64,000 nt of DNA from Inhella sp. (GCF_027532025.1 NZ_JAPZSY010000012.1:1-64000), one strand, 5' to 3'. Shown: positions 18,842-29,756, counted from the stretch's first letter. Notes: generated by a model from the letters alone, not told the origin. A program made the numbers and translations.

Positions 18842-19981
18842 TTGAAGCCTTATCGCCTGAGCCCCCTTCCCCTGCTGCTGGCCCTGAGCCTCGGCGCCGG
18901 TCTGGCCCACGCCACCAACTACCCCGTCACCGACGCCCAGCGCGGCACCGCCGAGCGCGTGGCCCAAGCGGGCGTGCCCTTGAGCGAGTTGGCGCCCGAC
19001 GCACCCGACAGCTACACCGTCAAGCGCGGCGACACCCTGTGGGCCATTTCCGGCTTGTTCCTGCGCAGCCCGTGGCGCTGGCCCGAGCTGTGGGGCATGA
19101 ACCGCGCCGAAATCGCCAATCCACACCTGATCTACCCTGGCCAAACGCTCTACCTGATCAAGAAAGACGGTCGGGCGATGCTCAGCTTCGAGCCCGATGG
19201 CAGCGGCTCGCCCTCGGCCCGCATGAGCCCACGGGTGCGCTCCAGCGCGCTGGACGAGAACCCGCTGGCCGCCATTCCGCAGCACCTGATCGAACCGTTC
19301 CTGAACGAAGCCGTGGTGTTCGACACCAACGCTTTGGCCAGCGCGCCACGCATCGTGGCCGCCCGCGAAGACCGCGTCCTCATGACCGAGAACGACCTCG
19401 GCTATGTGCGAGGCATTCGCGAGCCCTTGGCCGAGTACCGCGTGTTCCGCAACCCCGTGCCGCTGCGCGACCCGGGCACGGGGGAGATCCTGGGCTACGA
19501 AGCCCGCTACGTCGCCAAGGCCGAGTTCGTCCGCGCTGGCGGTGTGTCCCCAACCGACAAAAACGTGGAAGTGCCCGCCACCATCCGGCTGGGCAAGGTG
19601 CGCAGCGAAGTCGGCGTGGGCGACCGGTTGGCGCCCGTCCCGCCTCGCACCTTCGGCCAGTACGTCCCGCACGCGCCGGCAGGCGCCATCGAGGGCCGGG
19701 TCGTGTCCATCTACGGCGACGGCATCACCGCCGGCCAAAACCAGATCGTGGCCCTGAACCGCGGGCAAGACGACGGCCTGGAGCGAGGGCAGGTGCTCGC
19801 TTTGTGGCGCGCCGGTCAACGCGTGACCGACCGCACCGGCGCGCGCCCCGAATCCGTGCAACTGCCCGACGAACAGCACGGCGTGCTCTTTGTCTTCCAA
19901 ACCTTCAAACGCGTGAGCTACGCCTTGATCATCTCGGTCAAGGAGCCGGTGGGCAAGGGCGATCGCTTCAGCCAACCCTGA
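18842..19981 (+). CDS. LysM peptidoglycan-binding domain protein (TTG start)
   Basis: Signal peptide then [48 protein letters not shown]. Confidence 0.92.
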   Translation: MKPYRLSPLPLLLALSLGAGLAHATNYPVTDAQRGTAERVAQAGVPLSELAPDAPDSYTVKRGDTLWAISGLFLRSPWRWPELWGMNRAEIANPHLIYPGQTLYLIKKDGRAMLSFEPDGSGSPSARMSPRVRSSALDENPLAAIPQHLIEPFLNEAVVFDTNALASAPRIVAAREDRVLMTENDLGYVRGIREPLAEYRVFRNPVPLRDPGTGEILGYEARYVAKAEFVRAGGVSPTDKNVEVPATIRLGKVRSEVGVGDRLAPVPPRTFGQYVPHAPAGAIEGRVVSIYGDGITAGQNQIVALNRGQDDGLERGQVLALWRAGQRVTDRTGARPESVQLPDEQHGVLFVFQTFKRVSYALIISVKEPVGKGDRFSQP

Positions 19982-19986
19982 CCGGC

Positions 19987-21039
19987 GTGCAAGAACGCGC
20001 CGAGCTCCGGGCTTGGCTGGACCTGCTCGGACGCGTCGGGCGCAGCACCGCCCGACGCCTGCTGAGCCGCCATGGCGGACCCGAGGCGGTGCTGTCCGAA
20101 GCCGCCTTGCCCGAGCCCAAGCAGCCGTTCGACGCGGTCTGGGACAACACCCAGCGCTGGCTGGACGCTGACCCCCGCCACGGCGTGCTGCTGCTGGGCG
20201 ATCCGGATTACCCGGCGCCCCTGTTGGCCTCGGCCGACCCCCCGCTGGCCCTGTTCCTGGCCGGCGATCGAAGCCAACTCGGTCGCCCCGCGGTGGCCAT
20301 CGTGGGCAGCCGACAGGCCACACCCCAAGGCCTGGAGCTGGCCCAAGTCTTTGCCGCCGAGTTGACCACCTTGGGCTGGGTGGTCGTGTCGGGCTTGGCG
20401 CGCGGCATCGACGGCGCGGCCCACCGCGGCGCTTTGGCCGCTGGAGGTGCCACCTGGGCCGTGCTCGGCAACGGGCTCGACGCCCCCTACCCCAACGCCC
20501 ATCGCCCGCTGGCCGCAGAAATCCGGGACCGCGGGCTGTTGCTCAGCGAGCATGCCCCAGGCACCCCGCCCCTGCCCCCGCACTTCCCGGCACGCAACCG
20601 TGTCATCGCCGGCCTCAGCCAAGGCTGCTTGGTCGTGGAGGCGGCGCCGCAATCGGGCTCCCTGATCACCGCCCGGCAGGCCCTCGATGCCGGCCGAGAA
20701 GTGTTCGCCCTGCCCGGCCCCATCCGCTCCCCCCAGAGCCAAGGCTGCAACGCCCTCATCCAACAAGGGGCGCTGCTCGTGCAGTCGGCCGCCGAGATCG
20801 ACGCCGCGCTGTCGCCCCAACGGGCCCGCCCTGCGCCGACGCCACCCACGGCAGCACCAACGCCGACGAGCCCGCAAGACCCGCTGCTGCTGGCGCTGGG
20901 CTGGGAGCCCAGCAGCTTGGACGCCCTGCAAGCCCGCCTGGGATGGGCCACGGACGCCCTGTCCGCGCAGTTGCTGACGCTGGAGCTGGAGGGGCATGTC
21001 CGTCCCCTGCCCGGCGGGCGTTACGAGCGGGTGCGCTGA
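19987..21039 (+). CDS. dprA: DNA-processing protein DprA
   Basis: [71 protein letters not shown] start. Confidence 0.96.
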   Translation: MQERAELRAWLDLLGRVGRSTARRLLSRHGGPEAVLSEAALPEPKQPFDAVWDNTQRWLDADPRHGVLLLGDPDYPAPLLASADPPLALFLAGDRSQLGRPAVAIVGSRQATPQGLELAQVFAAELTTLGWVVVSGLARGIDGAAHRGALAAGGATWAVLGNGLDAPYPNAHRPLAAEIRDRGLLLSEHAPGTPPLPPHFPARNRVIAGLSQGCLVVEAAPQSGSLITARQALDAGREVFALPGPIRSPQSQGCNALIQQGALLVQSAAEIDAALSPQRARPAPTPPTAAPTPTSPQDPLLLALGWEPSSLDALQARLGWATDALSAQLLTLELEGHVRPLPGGRYERVR

Positions 21040-21125
21040 ACGCCACCTGCAAAGCGGGGAAAGCACGGGGTTTCGCCGCCCGATTCGACGCGGTGCTCCA
21101 CCCCCTGCCGGGTATCATGCCTCGC

Positions 21126-21578
21126 ATGTTTGATGTGCTCGTCTACCTCTACGAGACCTACTGGCGCCCTGACGCCTGCCCCGATTCCGCCCAGCTGCAC
21201 CGCAAGCTCACGGCGATGGGCTTCGAGCGCGACGACATTCAGGAAGCGCTGAGTTGGCTCGACGGCCTGGCGGCCAGCGCCCAGGCCGTTCAAGCCCAGG
21301 CCCGGGCCAGCAGCCTGCGCGTTTACACCGACGACGAGCGCGATCACCTGGGCGAAAGCTCCATCGGCTTCATCCGCTTCTTGGCCGACGCCGGCGTGCT
21401 GCCGCCACCCATGCGGGAGGTGGTGATCGACCGCGCCATGGCGGCGGGACAAGCCCCCATCGCCCTGGAGGACCTCAAGATCATCGTCTTGATGGTGTTC
21501 TGGAGCTTGGGCGAAGAGCCGGACGCCCTCATCCTCGACGAGCTGTTCGTCGACCCCGAAGAACGCCTCATCCACTGA
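21126..21578 (+). CDS. smg: Smg family (DUF494) protein
   Basis: MFDVLVYLYETYW...KLTAMGFERDDIQEALSWLDGL; located directly after dprA as in many proteobacteria. Confidence 0.92.
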   Translation: MFDVLVYLYETYWRPDACPDSAQLHRKLTAMGFERDDIQEALSWLDGLAASAQAVQAQARASSLRVYTDDERDHLGESSIGFIRFLADAGVLPPPMREVVIDRAMAAGQAPIALEDLKIIVLMVFWSLGEEPDALILDELFVDPEERLIH

Positions 21579-21605
21579 AGGCTGGCGCCCCAGCGCCTCG
21601 GGCCC

Positions 21606-24056
21606 TCACTTCAGGACATCCGGCTGCGCCTCGAGCATGGCCAGTGCGTCTCGCGTCGCCTTGACGGTCAGCGACTCTTCTTCAGCCGGCCTCAGCAACC
21701 CCGCCTGGAGGTAGCCCGCCAAACGGTGCAACGGGAACAAGATCGCCCGCCCCTGCGGCGAAACGAACAAGTGCAAGGTCTGCTGCGCCCCCACCCAGGC
21801 CAATTGCAGGCTCTCGTCCCGCCCCCGGAAGCGCAGGCGGTACCAGCTTCCCATCGGCAAGTCTCGCGCCCAAAGGAAGGTCGATTCCGTGGGCGGCTGC
21901 CCGCCTTCGGAGACCACCTCCAAGCCCTCTCGCTCGTGCCCCGACAGGTCGCGCACCATCTCTTCGTCGAGATCGATTTCGGCCACACTGGGCAGCATGG
22001 ACTCGAGGTCCTGCAAGCGTTCGAACAGTTCGTCGAGGCGTTGCTTGGGAATGGGCGCCGCTTTGGCCGTGAACGCGGTGGCCAACACCGCATTCAAGCG
22101 GCGGATGTGTTCGTCTTGCCTCTTGGGAGGCACGGCGGACTGCACCATGCCATCGCGCAGGGTTTTGAGCAGCGCCGGAAGCCGCCGGATGACCTCGGCC
22201 CGCTCCTCGGGCGAGGACTTGGCCCCTCCCGACCAGATCAGGTCAGCCGCTGCTCGCTTCATCTTGATCGTGATCTCGCCATGTCCGCCATGACGCACCG
22301 CGGTCACCGCCAGCACGTCCGCCCACACCTGGAACAAGAAGTCGCGCAGGCCCTCGTCGACGGGCATGTCGGCCAGCATCTTGCGCAACTCGATCGTGTA
22401 CTGGATGGCCAGTGTCTCGCGCTGTTCAACCTGCTGAGCCAGCGAGACCCCCTTCTTGGTCGCCGAGTTGTCCTCGGCAAAGAAGTGCGACAAGAAGGAC
22501 TCGAACTCGGTGAGCACCGTTTGGAAGACCTTGCGTCCGGTGTCGGGGTAGGCCTCGATCACCTGCACGATCCGCTTGACCTCGCGCTCCAGCACCTCGC
22601 CCAGGGCCTGCGCCGGGTCGAAGCCCAAGGCGCAAGAGCCCATGCGGTCGATCAACAGCCGGGCGGGGTGGTCGCTGGAGGCGAAAAAGTCCGGCTCCAG
22701 CACAGCCACTCGCAGCACGGGCATTTGCAGCCGCGCGAACCACACGCGAATGGAGGCGGGCAAACGGTCGTCTTGCAAGATGCTCTGGAACATCATGGCC
22801 ACCAGCTCGATGGTGGCCCGCTCCTCGGCCGTGGCGGCGGCCTGCTTCAGGACTTGCTTGAAGGCTTGACTGCGCGCTCGCGTTTCCTCCAAGGCCACTG
22901 GCGTGGCCCCCGAGGCGGCCGACAAACCGACGGCACCAGAGCCTGGCACCGAGTTCGCCTGCGGTCGCTGCAGCGCCACCTGGGCGCGCTGGATGACGGC
23001 CTGCAACCGGGGCGAGATGCGCGCCAATTCGGTCGCGCTCATCGGCTCGCCACCCAGGGGCTCTGCCTCGCTCCAAGCCCCCGGGCCCGGCGCAGCCCCC
23101 AAAGACGCACGAGACATCGCCAAACCAGGCACCTCGCGCGCCAACACCTGCTGCATCTGCGCGAGAACCGCCTGCTCGCGAGCCACCAGGGCGTGCGCGC
23201 CCGCACCCGAGGCCCGCGAGGGGGCTGGATCGACGAGCACTTGGTAGGCGGCGCCCGGTCCGGCATCGACCACGCCGTCGCGACCTCGACCCCGCTCGGG
23301 AGCGATGGCTCCCCTGACCATGGGCGCGGTGGACTCCGAAAAGCTCCCGCCCATGGACGAGCCGGCCTGAACGCCCCGCGTGCGTCGGATGAACGGACGC
23401 AAGTCGACGTCGGGCATCACCCCCTGCTCCACCAACCACTGATTCGCGTCGTGGTAGGCCGCGCCCAGCCACTGTGCAAACTCTTGCTCGAGCGTTTCGT
23501 GCAGGATCTGCCAGTGGGGTGGACTCAACTCGGCCTGCACCCAGGCGTCGATCCACATCGCGGCGGTGGTCTGCGGTCGCAGCATGTCATCGGCCGGCAG
23601 GTCGCTGCGCGACTCCAGGGTCTGCATGCGCGTGCGCAAATCGGTGAACTGCCAATGCGCGTCGCCCACCAACGCCAGGGCCAAACGCCCACTGGCGATC
23701 TCTCGCTCGATGGCGGCATCGCCAACCAGCGACAAGCCACGCACCCCTTTGGGCGCTGGCGGCGGCGCAGCGGCGGGACTGGGCGCCGCCGCGCGCGTGC
23801 TTGCCGCCGGGGCCCGGTGACGGGCACGAAGCGCCGCGATGAGGGCCATCTGCCACGTCGCCCCGTGCTGCTGCAGGCTGGACAAAGCGTCGCGCAACTG
23901 AGCCGGCTTGACCGCGTCGCGTTGCTTGCCCATCAGGCGTTGCTGCAGCGCATCCGTCAAAACCGCCGGTACGGCGGCCGAGCCCCTCACCAAGCAATCC
24001 ACGAACACCCGCCGCGCAGACTGCGCCAAAGTGGCGGGAGCGGGAGCCTTGCTCAT
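21606..24056 (-). CDS. DUF1631 domain-containing protein
   Basis: 816-aa protein with layout typical of DUF1631 (VFQTVLTEFESFLSHFF; SWYRLRFRGRDESLQLAWVGAQQTLHLFVSPQG). Confidence 0.85.
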   Translation of the reverse strand: MSKAPAPATLAQSARRVFVDCLVRGSAAVPAVLTDALQQRLMGKQRDAVKPAQLRDALSSLQQHGATWQMALIAALRARHRAPAASTRAAAPSPAAAPPPAPKGVRGLSLVGDAAIEREIASGRLALALVGDAHWQFTDLRTRMQTLESRSDLPADDMLRPQTTAAMWIDAWVQAELSPPHWQILHETLEQEFAQWLGAAYHDANQWLVEQGVMPDVDLRPFIRRTRGVQAGSSMGGSFSESTAPMVRGAIAPERGRGRDGVVDAGPGAAYQVLVDPAPSRASGAGAHALVAREQAVLAQMQQVLAREVPGLAMSRASLGAAPGPGAWSEAEPLGGEPMSATELARISPRLQAVIQRAQVALQRPQANSVPGSGAVGLSAASGATPVALEETRARSQAFKQVLKQAAATAEERATIELVAMMFQSILQDDRLPASIRVWFARLQMPVLRVAVLEPDFFASSDHPARLLIDRMGSCALGFDPAQALGEVLEREVKRIVQVIEAYPDTGRKVFQTVLTEFESFLSHFFAEDNSATKKGVSLAQQVEQRETLAIQYTIELRKMLADMPVDEGLRDFLFQVWADVLAVTAVRHGGHGEITIKMKRAAADLIWSGGAKSSPEERAEVIRRLPALLKTLRDGMVQSAVPPKRQDEHIRRLNAVLATAFTAKAAPIPKQRLDELFERLQDLESMLPSVAEIDLDEEMVRDLSGHEREGLEVVSEGGQPPTESTFLWARDLPMGSWYRLRFRGRDESLQLAWVGAQQTLHLFVSPQGRAILFPLHRLAGYLQAGLLRPAEEESLTVKATRDALAMLEAQPDVLK

Positions 24057-24104
24057 GGACAGGGGAGGGGTGGGTGAAGAAGACGTTTCGAGCGGACTGA
24101 AACC

Positions 24105-25139
24105 TTACACCACCGCCCCGGCATTCGGATCGTTCGGATCGTCCGTTTTCACTGTGGTCTTCACCAAGTCCTCGCGCTTGACACCCAGCCACATCGCGAT
24201 GGCTGCCGCCACGAACACCGACGAATAGATGCCGAACAAGATGCCGATCGTCAGGGCCACGGCGAAGTACTTGAGCGTCGGCCCACCGAAGATCAGCATG
24301 GACAGCACCATGATCTGCGTGCTGCCGTGGGTGATGAACGTGCGGCTCATCGTCGAGGTGATGGCGTGGTTGATGACCTCTGCGGGCGTCATCTTGCGGT
24401 ACTTGCGGAAGGCCTCGCGCACGCGATCGAAGATCACCACCGATTCGTTCACCGAGTAGCCCAGCACCGCCAACACCGCCGCCAACACCGCCAGCGAAAA
24501 CTCCCACTGGAAGTACGCGAAGAAGCCCAGAATGATCACCACATCGTGCAGGTTGGCCACGATGCCCGCCACCGAGAACTTCCACTCGAAGCGGAAGGCG
24601 AGGTAAATCATGATGCCGATGATGGTGAAGGCGAGCCCATAGGCCCCATCGCGCGCCAACTCCGCCCCGACGGACGGTCCGACCACTTCCGTGCGGGACA
24701 GCTTCAGGGGCTCGGTGCCGTCCGCCTTGGCGCACACCTCTCGGCTCACCTGCTCGCCTTTGTCGGACACCGACTGCCGGCTTTCCACCTGCCCACCCTG
24801 GGCCGAGCACAAGCGCGCGAACACCTCGGTCACCACTTCGCCCTGCTTGCGACCTTCGCGCACCGGCAGGCGCAGCATGAGATCGCGCGACGAGCCGAAC
24901 TTCTGCACCTGGAACTCACCCAACTGCATGGGCTCCACCGCATGGCGCACCGCTTCTGGGTCGGCGGCTTGCGCGTACTCCACCTCCATCACCGTGCCGC
25001 CGGTGAACTCGATGGACAGGTACAGGCCCCGCGTCACGAGGAAGAAGACCGCCACCGCGAAAGTCAGGAACGAGATCGCGTTGAACACCAACGCGTACTT
25101 CATGAACGGGATATCCCGTTGGATGCGGAACAACTCCAT
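24105..25139 (-). CDS. secF: Protein translocase subunit SecF
   Basis: SIEFTGGTVMEVEY, AYGLAFTIIGIMIYLAFRFEWKF, SVNESVVIFDRVREAFR. Confidence 0.97.
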   Translation of the reverse strand: MELFRIQRDIPFMKYALVFNAISFLTFAVAVFFLVTRGLYLSIEFTGGTVMEVEYAQAADPEAVRHAVEPMQLGEFQVQKFGSSRDLMLRLPVREGRKQGEVVTEVFARLCSAQGGQVESRQSVSDKGEQVSREVCAKADGTEPLKLSRTEVVGPSVGAELARDGAYGLAFTIIGIMIYLAFRFEWKFSVAGIVANLHDVVIILGFFAYFQWEFSLAVLAAVLAVLGYSVNESVVIFDRVREAFRKYRKMTPAEVINHAITSTMSRTFITHGSTQIMVLSMLIFGGPTLKYFAVALTIGILFGIYSSVFVAAAIAMWLGVKREDLVKTTVKTDDPNDPNAGAVV

Positions 25140-25140
25140 G

Positions 25141-27063
25141 TCAGGCCTCCTCGCCTTGCACCGCCGGCTTGGCGGCTGGGCGCCACACTTGACCGATCGA
25201 CACCTTCGCCAGCTTGCGGCGCCCGCCATACCAAAGGTTCACCAAACCGCGCGAGAACATCACGGCGGAGAACATCGACGTCAAGATGCCCAGGCAGTGC
25301 ACCACGGCAAAGCCCTTGACCGGCCCGGAGCCGAAGGCCAACAGGGCCACGCCGGCAATCAAGGTTGTGATGTTCGAGTCCAAGATGGTGGCCCAAGCGC
25401 GCTCGTAGCCGGTGTGGATCGCCATTTGCGGCGCCATGCCCGCGCGCAACTCCTCGCGGATGCGCTCGTTGATCAGCACGTTGGCATCGATGGCCATGCC
25501 CAGCACCAGGGCGATGGCCGCCATGCCCGGCAAGGTCAACGTGGCCTGCATCATCGACAACGCCGCCACCAGCAGCAGCAGGTTGAACCCCAAGGCCAGG
25601 GAGGAGAACAGACCGAAGAGCAGGTAGTACACGCACATGAACACCGCCACCGCCACGAAACCCCAGACGACGGAGTGGAAGCCACGGGCGATGTTCTCGG
25701 CGCCGAGGCTGGGGCCGATGGTGCGCTCTTCGATGATGTCCATCGGCGCTGCCAACTGGCCAGCGCGCATCAGCAGCGCCAGGTCGGTGGCCTCTTGGGG
25801 GTTGGCCATGCCCGAGATGTGGAACGAGGCGCTGAGCTCCGACTGGATCGTCGGCGCCGTCAGCACCTCCTTCTTGCCCTTTTCCACCAAGATGACGGCC
25901 ATGCGGCGCTTGACGCCGTCTCGCGTGGTGGCCTTCATCGAGGCCGCTCCGGCACTGTCCAAGCCCACCACCACCACGGAGCCGCCACCGCCTTGTTGGT
26001 CGAAGTTGGCATCGGCTCGCACCAAGTTGTCCCCGGTGAACACGGTCTGCCGAGACACCAGCAAAGGCTCGGGCGCGCCGCCATTGCGCTCGCGGCCGTA
26101 CAGCAGCTCCATGTCCGCCGGCACATCGCCGGCCAGCGCCGCCTGCAGTCGAGAGGGGTCGTAGTCGCGCACGCCCGGCTGACCGTGGGCCTCGACCATG
26201 CTCACCTCCAAGGTGGCGGTGCGGCCGATGATGCCTTTGGCGCGGGCCGTGTCCTGAACGCCCGGCAGTTGCACCACCACGCGATTGAGGCCCTGCTGCT
26301 GAATCACGGGCTCGGCCGTGCCCAGCTCGTTCACGCGGTTGTGCAGGGTGTTGATGTTTTGCTTGAGCGCCGCTTCCTGGACCGCGCGCAGCGAGGCCGG
26401 CTTGAAGCGACCGGTCAGGCTCAATGCCTCCCCTTGTCCGCCCTCCGTCCACTCCATGTCCACGATGCGATCCGTCAGCAGATTGCGCGCCGCCGTGCGC
26501 AACTCGGGGTCGCTGAAGTTCAGCACCAAGGAGTCGCCCACCCGGCTGACGCTGGCCCGCAGCTTCTTCTCCCGCAGAGCCAGCCGCGCCTCGCCCATCA
26601 GGGTGTCCACCTTCTTGCTCACGGCGGCCTTCATGTCCACCTCCAGCAAGAAGTGCACGCCGCCGCGCAAGTCCAGCCCCAGGTACATGGGGAAGGCGTG
26701 GATGGAAGCCAACCACTGCGGCGAGCGCGACACCAGGTTCAGCGCCACGACGAAGTCGGGCTCATCGGGCTTGCGGTTCAGCGCCCTGGAGATGGCGTCC
26801 TTGGCTTTGAGCTGGGTGTCGGTGTCGCCGAAGCGGGCGCGCACCGAACTGCCTTCCCACTGCACGAAGTCGGCCGTGATCTTGGCCTCGGCCAGGGCTT
26901 GCAGCACGCGGTCGCGCACCGCGGCATCCACCTTGACGGTGGTGCGAGCCGCTGACACCTGGACGGCCGGCGCTTCGCCGAAGAAATTGGGCAGGGTGTA
27001 CAGCAGCCCAATGACCAGCGCGACGGCCAGCACCAGGTACTTCCACAGGGGATAGCGGTTCAT
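25141..27063 (-). CDS. secD: Protein translocase subunit SecD
   Basis: MYLGLDLRGGVHFLLEVD, GPSLGAENIARGF, LGMAIDANVLINERIREELR. Confidence 0.97.
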   Translation of the reverse strand: MNRYPLWKYLVLAVALVIGLLYTLPNFFGEAPAVQVSAARTTVKVDAAVRDRVLQALAEAKITADFVQWEGSSVRARFGDTDTQLKAKDAISRALNRKPDEPDFVVALNLVSRSPQWLASIHAFPMYLGLDLRGGVHFLLEVDMKAAVSKKVDTLMGEARLALREKKLRASVSRVGDSLVLNFSDPELRTAARNLLTDRIVDMEWTEGGQGEALSLTGRFKPASLRAVQEAALKQNINTLHNRVNELGTAEPVIQQQGLNRVVVQLPGVQDTARAKGIIGRTATLEVSMVEAHGQPGVRDYDPSRLQAALAGDVPADMELLYGRERNGGAPEPLLVSRQTVFTGDNLVRADANFDQQGGGGSVVVVGLDSAGAASMKATTRDGVKRRMAVILVEKGKKEVLTAPTIQSELSASFHISGMANPQEATDLALLMRAGQLAAPMDIIEERTIGPSLGAENIARGFHSVVWGFVAVAVFMCVYYLLFGLFSSLALGFNLLLLVAALSMMQATLTLPGMAAIALVLGMAIDANVLINERIREELRAGMAPQMAIHTGYERAWATILDSNITTLIAGVALLAFGSGPVKGFAVVHCLGILTSMFSAVMFSRGLVNLWYGGRRKLAKVSIGQVWRPAAKPAVQGEEA

Positions 27064-27129
27064 GGTTCTCGTTCCTCGGCGCGCCTGCACCCGGCCGCGC
27101 ACCGGAGCCCGGCCGAGGCCGGGTGGGGT

Positions 27130-27453
27130 TTACTTGAGCGTGCCTTTGGGCAGCACCTGGGCGACCGAAGCGCGCTGCACTTGCAACTCGATGCCCGAGG
27201 CCACTTCCACGTGCACGATGCTGTCGCCCATCTTGGTGATGCGACCCAAAACGCCGCCGGCGGTCACCACCTCGTCGCCCTTGGCCAGGGCGTCGAGCAT
27301 GGCCTTGTGCTCCTTTTGACGCTTCATCTGCGGGCGGATCATGATGAAGTACAGCACCACGAACATCGCCACAAAGGGCAGCAGGTTCAACAGGCTGGAC
27401 TCAGGGGACGCGGCGGGCGCGGCGGCTTGGGCGTAAGCGGCAGAAATGAACAC
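27130..27453 (-). CDS. yajC: Preprotein translocase subunit YajC (GTG start)
   Basis: FVVLYFIMIRPQMKRQKEHKAMLDALAKGDEVVTAGGVLGRI. Confidence 0.96.
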   Translation of the reverse strand: MFISAAYAQAAAPAASPESSLLNLLPFVAMFVVLYFIMIRPQMKRQKEHKAMLDALAKGDEVVTAGGVLGRITKMGDSIVHVEVASGIELQVQRASVAQVLPKGTLK

Positions 27454-27589
27454 GGTGTGGCGGCTTTCTGAAAAAGTCCTGGGCAGCCAAGCACCTGCGC
27501 CCGGCCGTCGAACCCACCATTCTAGGAGGTGGGGGCATTCCCTTAACTGGGGCGCCAAGCCGCCATCGCCACCCCGGACAATCCCGGCC

Positions 27590-28342
27590 ATGCCCACGCC
27601 CCACCTGTCGATCGACGGCGCCACCGCCACCCTTTGCCTGCGGCGCCCGGAGCAAGCCAACCGCCTGGAGTTGGACGATCTGGAGGCGCTGCACGCCCAC
27701 ATCGCCGCCCTGCACACCACACCCACCGTGCGCCTCGTGCTGCTGCGCGGCGAGGGGCGGCACTTCTGCAGCGGCTTTCACATCGACGCCGTGCCCGGCG
27801 TTGACGCCCCGGCGCTGTTCGACGCCCTGTGCACCGCGTGGGAGGCCCTGCCCTGCCTGACCCTGGCCGTGCTGCACGGTGGCGTTTGGGGCGGCGCAAC
27901 CGATTGGACTCTGGCCTGCGACTTCCGGCTGGGCAGCCTGGCCACGCAGATGGCCATCCCCGCCGCCCGGCTGGGGCTGCTCTACCACGCGGGCGGCATG
28001 CGGCGGTTGGTGTCCCGCCTGGGCTTGGGGCCCGCCAAGCGCCTGCTGCTGGCGGGGCAAACGCTGGAGGCCGATGCGATGTGGGCCGCCCACCTGCTCG
28101 ACGAACTGCACCCCGACGCTGCCGCGCTGGAGACCGCGGTGGGTCGATGGCAGCACAACCTGACCGGGCTCGCGCCCTTGGCCGTGGCGGGCATGAAGCG
28201 CCACCTCAACGCACTAGCCCAGGGCCCTTTGGACGCCGCCGCCCATGCCCAGGACGCCGCACGATGCGCCGCTTCGGCCGATCTGGCCGAGGGCGTGGCG
28301 GCGTGGCGGGCTCGGCGGCCCCCGGTTTTCACCGGGGAGTAA
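27590..28342 (+). CDS. Enoyl-CoA hydratase/isomerase family protein
   Basis: Crotonase fold: VRLVLLRGEGRHFCSGFHIDAV, LAVLHGGVWGGATDWTLACDFRLG. Confidence 0.9.
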   Translation: MPTPHLSIDGATATLCLRRPEQANRLELDDLEALHAHIAALHTTPTVRLVLLRGEGRHFCSGFHIDAVPGVDAPALFDALCTAWEALPCLTLAVLHGGVWGGATDWTLACDFRLGSLATQMAIPAARLGLLYHAGGMRRLVSRLGLGPAKRLLLAGQTLEADAMWAAHLLDELHPDAAALETAVGRWQHNLTGLAPLAVAGMKRHLNALAQGPLDAAAHAQDAARCAASADLAEGVAAWRARRPPVFTGE

Positions 28343-28441
28343 GACCCCGATGGCAAGGCGCACGTTGCTTGAGCGACAATAACGGGCTGCGCCCCTCGCG
28401 CACGCGACCCACTCCAACCATTCGAACAGGCGAGAACCAAC

Positions 28442-28681
28442 GTGGCCAAGGACACCACAAAAACGTTGATCGAGGCCGATGGCCTGCGCTACAAGTCCAA
28501 GGCACCGGGTTCGCCCTTCGCGGCCACCTCGTCGTTTGGCGCAGCCACCATGTCGTGCTTTCTCTGCGGCAAGCACCGCCCGCGCGCCATGCTGAAGTCG
28601 CGCAAGTTGCTGGGCAAGAGCCAGCCCGTGTGCGCGCCCTCGTGCAAAGAGCTCGAAGAACAACTGGCCGCCAAGAAGTGA
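28442..28681 (+). CDS. Small Cys-rich (putative zinc-ribbon-like) protein, paralog 1 (GTG start)
   Basis: DGLRYKSKAPGSPF...SCFLCGKHRPRAMLKSRKLLGKSQPVCAPSC; clear similarity to the next ORF. Confidence 0.75.
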   Translation: MAKDTTKTLIEADGLRYKSKAPGSPFAATSSFGAATMSCFLCGKHRPRAMLKSRKLLGKSQPVCAPSCKELEEQLAAKK

Positions 28682-28686
28682 GCGCA

Positions 28687-28702
28687 CCCGGGTTCGCCCG
28701 GG
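28687..28702. repeat. GC-rich hairpin CCCGGG-TTCG-CCCGGG between the two small paralogs
   Basis: Perfect 6-bp inverted repeat with TTCG loop; no following T-tract, so terminator function is uncertain. Confidence 0.4.
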
Positions 28703-28776
28703 GCCGGGCAAGCCTGTAGGCTCAGCGTCACAAGACAGGCCTAGCATCGGGTTCGGTTTTCACCACCGGACTGCGC

Positions 28777-28977
28777 ATGACCCCCGACACCCACACCGCC
28801 GTTCGCGAAGACGGCCTGCGTTTCGAGGCCAAGCTGAACGGCTCGCCGTTCTTCGGCAGCGGCAACATGCGCTCTTGCTTCAAATGCGGCAAGCATCGCT
28901 TGCCATCGGCGCTGCGCACCTTCAAGTTCATGGGCCGGCAAGAGCGCGTGTGCGCCCCGGCCTGCGAGCCGCGCTGA
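28777..28977 (+). CDS. Small Cys-rich (putative zinc-ribbon-like) protein, paralog 2
   Basis: DGLRFEAKLNGSPFFGSGNMRSCFKCGKHRLPSALRTFKFMGRQERVCAPAC. Confidence 0.75.
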   Translation: MTPDTHTAVREDGLRFEAKLNGSPFFGSGNMRSCFKCGKHRLPSALRTFKFMGRQERVCAPACEPR

Positions 28978-28983
28978 GCCGAA

Positions 28984-29652
28984 TCAGCCCTTGGAGGGCC
29001 GTGCGGGCCGGCCTGGCCGGTCGGATCGGGGCCCTCGGGCCTCGGGGCGCTGCTGCCCCGGCCGACCGGGCGGCGCGCGCCGCGGCGGGACGGGCGCCGC
29101 GGGTGGCATGGCCGCCAGCTCTTCTTTCGCCTGGGCCAGCAAGGCATCCAAGGCCCCGTCCTCCACCCCCTTGAGCGCGCAGAAGTTGGCGCGGCTCAGC
29201 GAGGTGCGCTGCCAATCGGCCAACAGGTCCAGGCGCCAACGGCGGGCGGCCTGCATCTCTTGTTCCCGCGCTTGCTGGCGCTCGCGGCGCTCGGCCAGCG
29301 CCTTCTTGGCGGCTTCGCGATGTTCTTCGGCAATCTCACCGGCCGGCTGACCCTCCAAGTCCAGGCGGTGGGGCTCCCGCACCAGCGCGCGCAGGTAAGC
29401 ATTGCCCGCCGTGTGGCGGCGCAAGAAGGCCGTCAACACGGGCTTGGGGAACACACCGGGCGCGCGCGCTTCGATGTCGGCTTGGATGCGCAGCTTGATG
29501 GGCTTGGGCGCGCCCGCGAAGAGCGCGGGAAACAAGGCCTTGAGGCGCTCAGCCGCAGCCTCGGGGCTGCGTACCTTGCCCGAGACAGCAGGCGCCTGCG
29601 GCCCCTCGGATGCGTCGGGGGTCTCGGGCGCGGAAGGTTCGGACGACGACAT
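28984..29652 (-). CDS. ProQ/FinO-domain RNA-binding protein
   Basis: AAERLKALFPALFAGAPKPIKLRIQADIEARAPGVFPKPVLTAFLRRHTAGNAYLRAL; basic disordered C-terminus. Confidence 0.92.
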   Translation of the reverse strand: MSSSEPSAPETPDASEGPQAPAVSGKVRSPEAAAERLKALFPALFAGAPKPIKLRIQADIEARAPGVFPKPVLTAFLRRHTAGNAYLRALVREPHRLDLEGQPAGEIAEEHREAAKKALAERRERQQAREQEMQAARRWRLDLLADWQRTSLSRANFCALKGVEDGALDALLAQAKEELAAMPPAAPVPPRRAPPGRPGQQRPEARGPRSDRPGRPARPSKG

Positions 29653-29756
29653 GGCAATGCAGCACAAGGAAAGCCCGCCATCGTAAGCCAGGGGCTTGAA
29701 AGCTTTGCCCTTGCCCCCAGATGGCGCGGCATCCCTCGGCAACCCCCGAAAGCACC

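Noticed and set aside
24327-26955. Long plus-strand ORFs opposite secD/secF (330 and 754 aa)
   Set aside because: Antisense of well-conserved secDF; His/Gln/Arg-rich composition.
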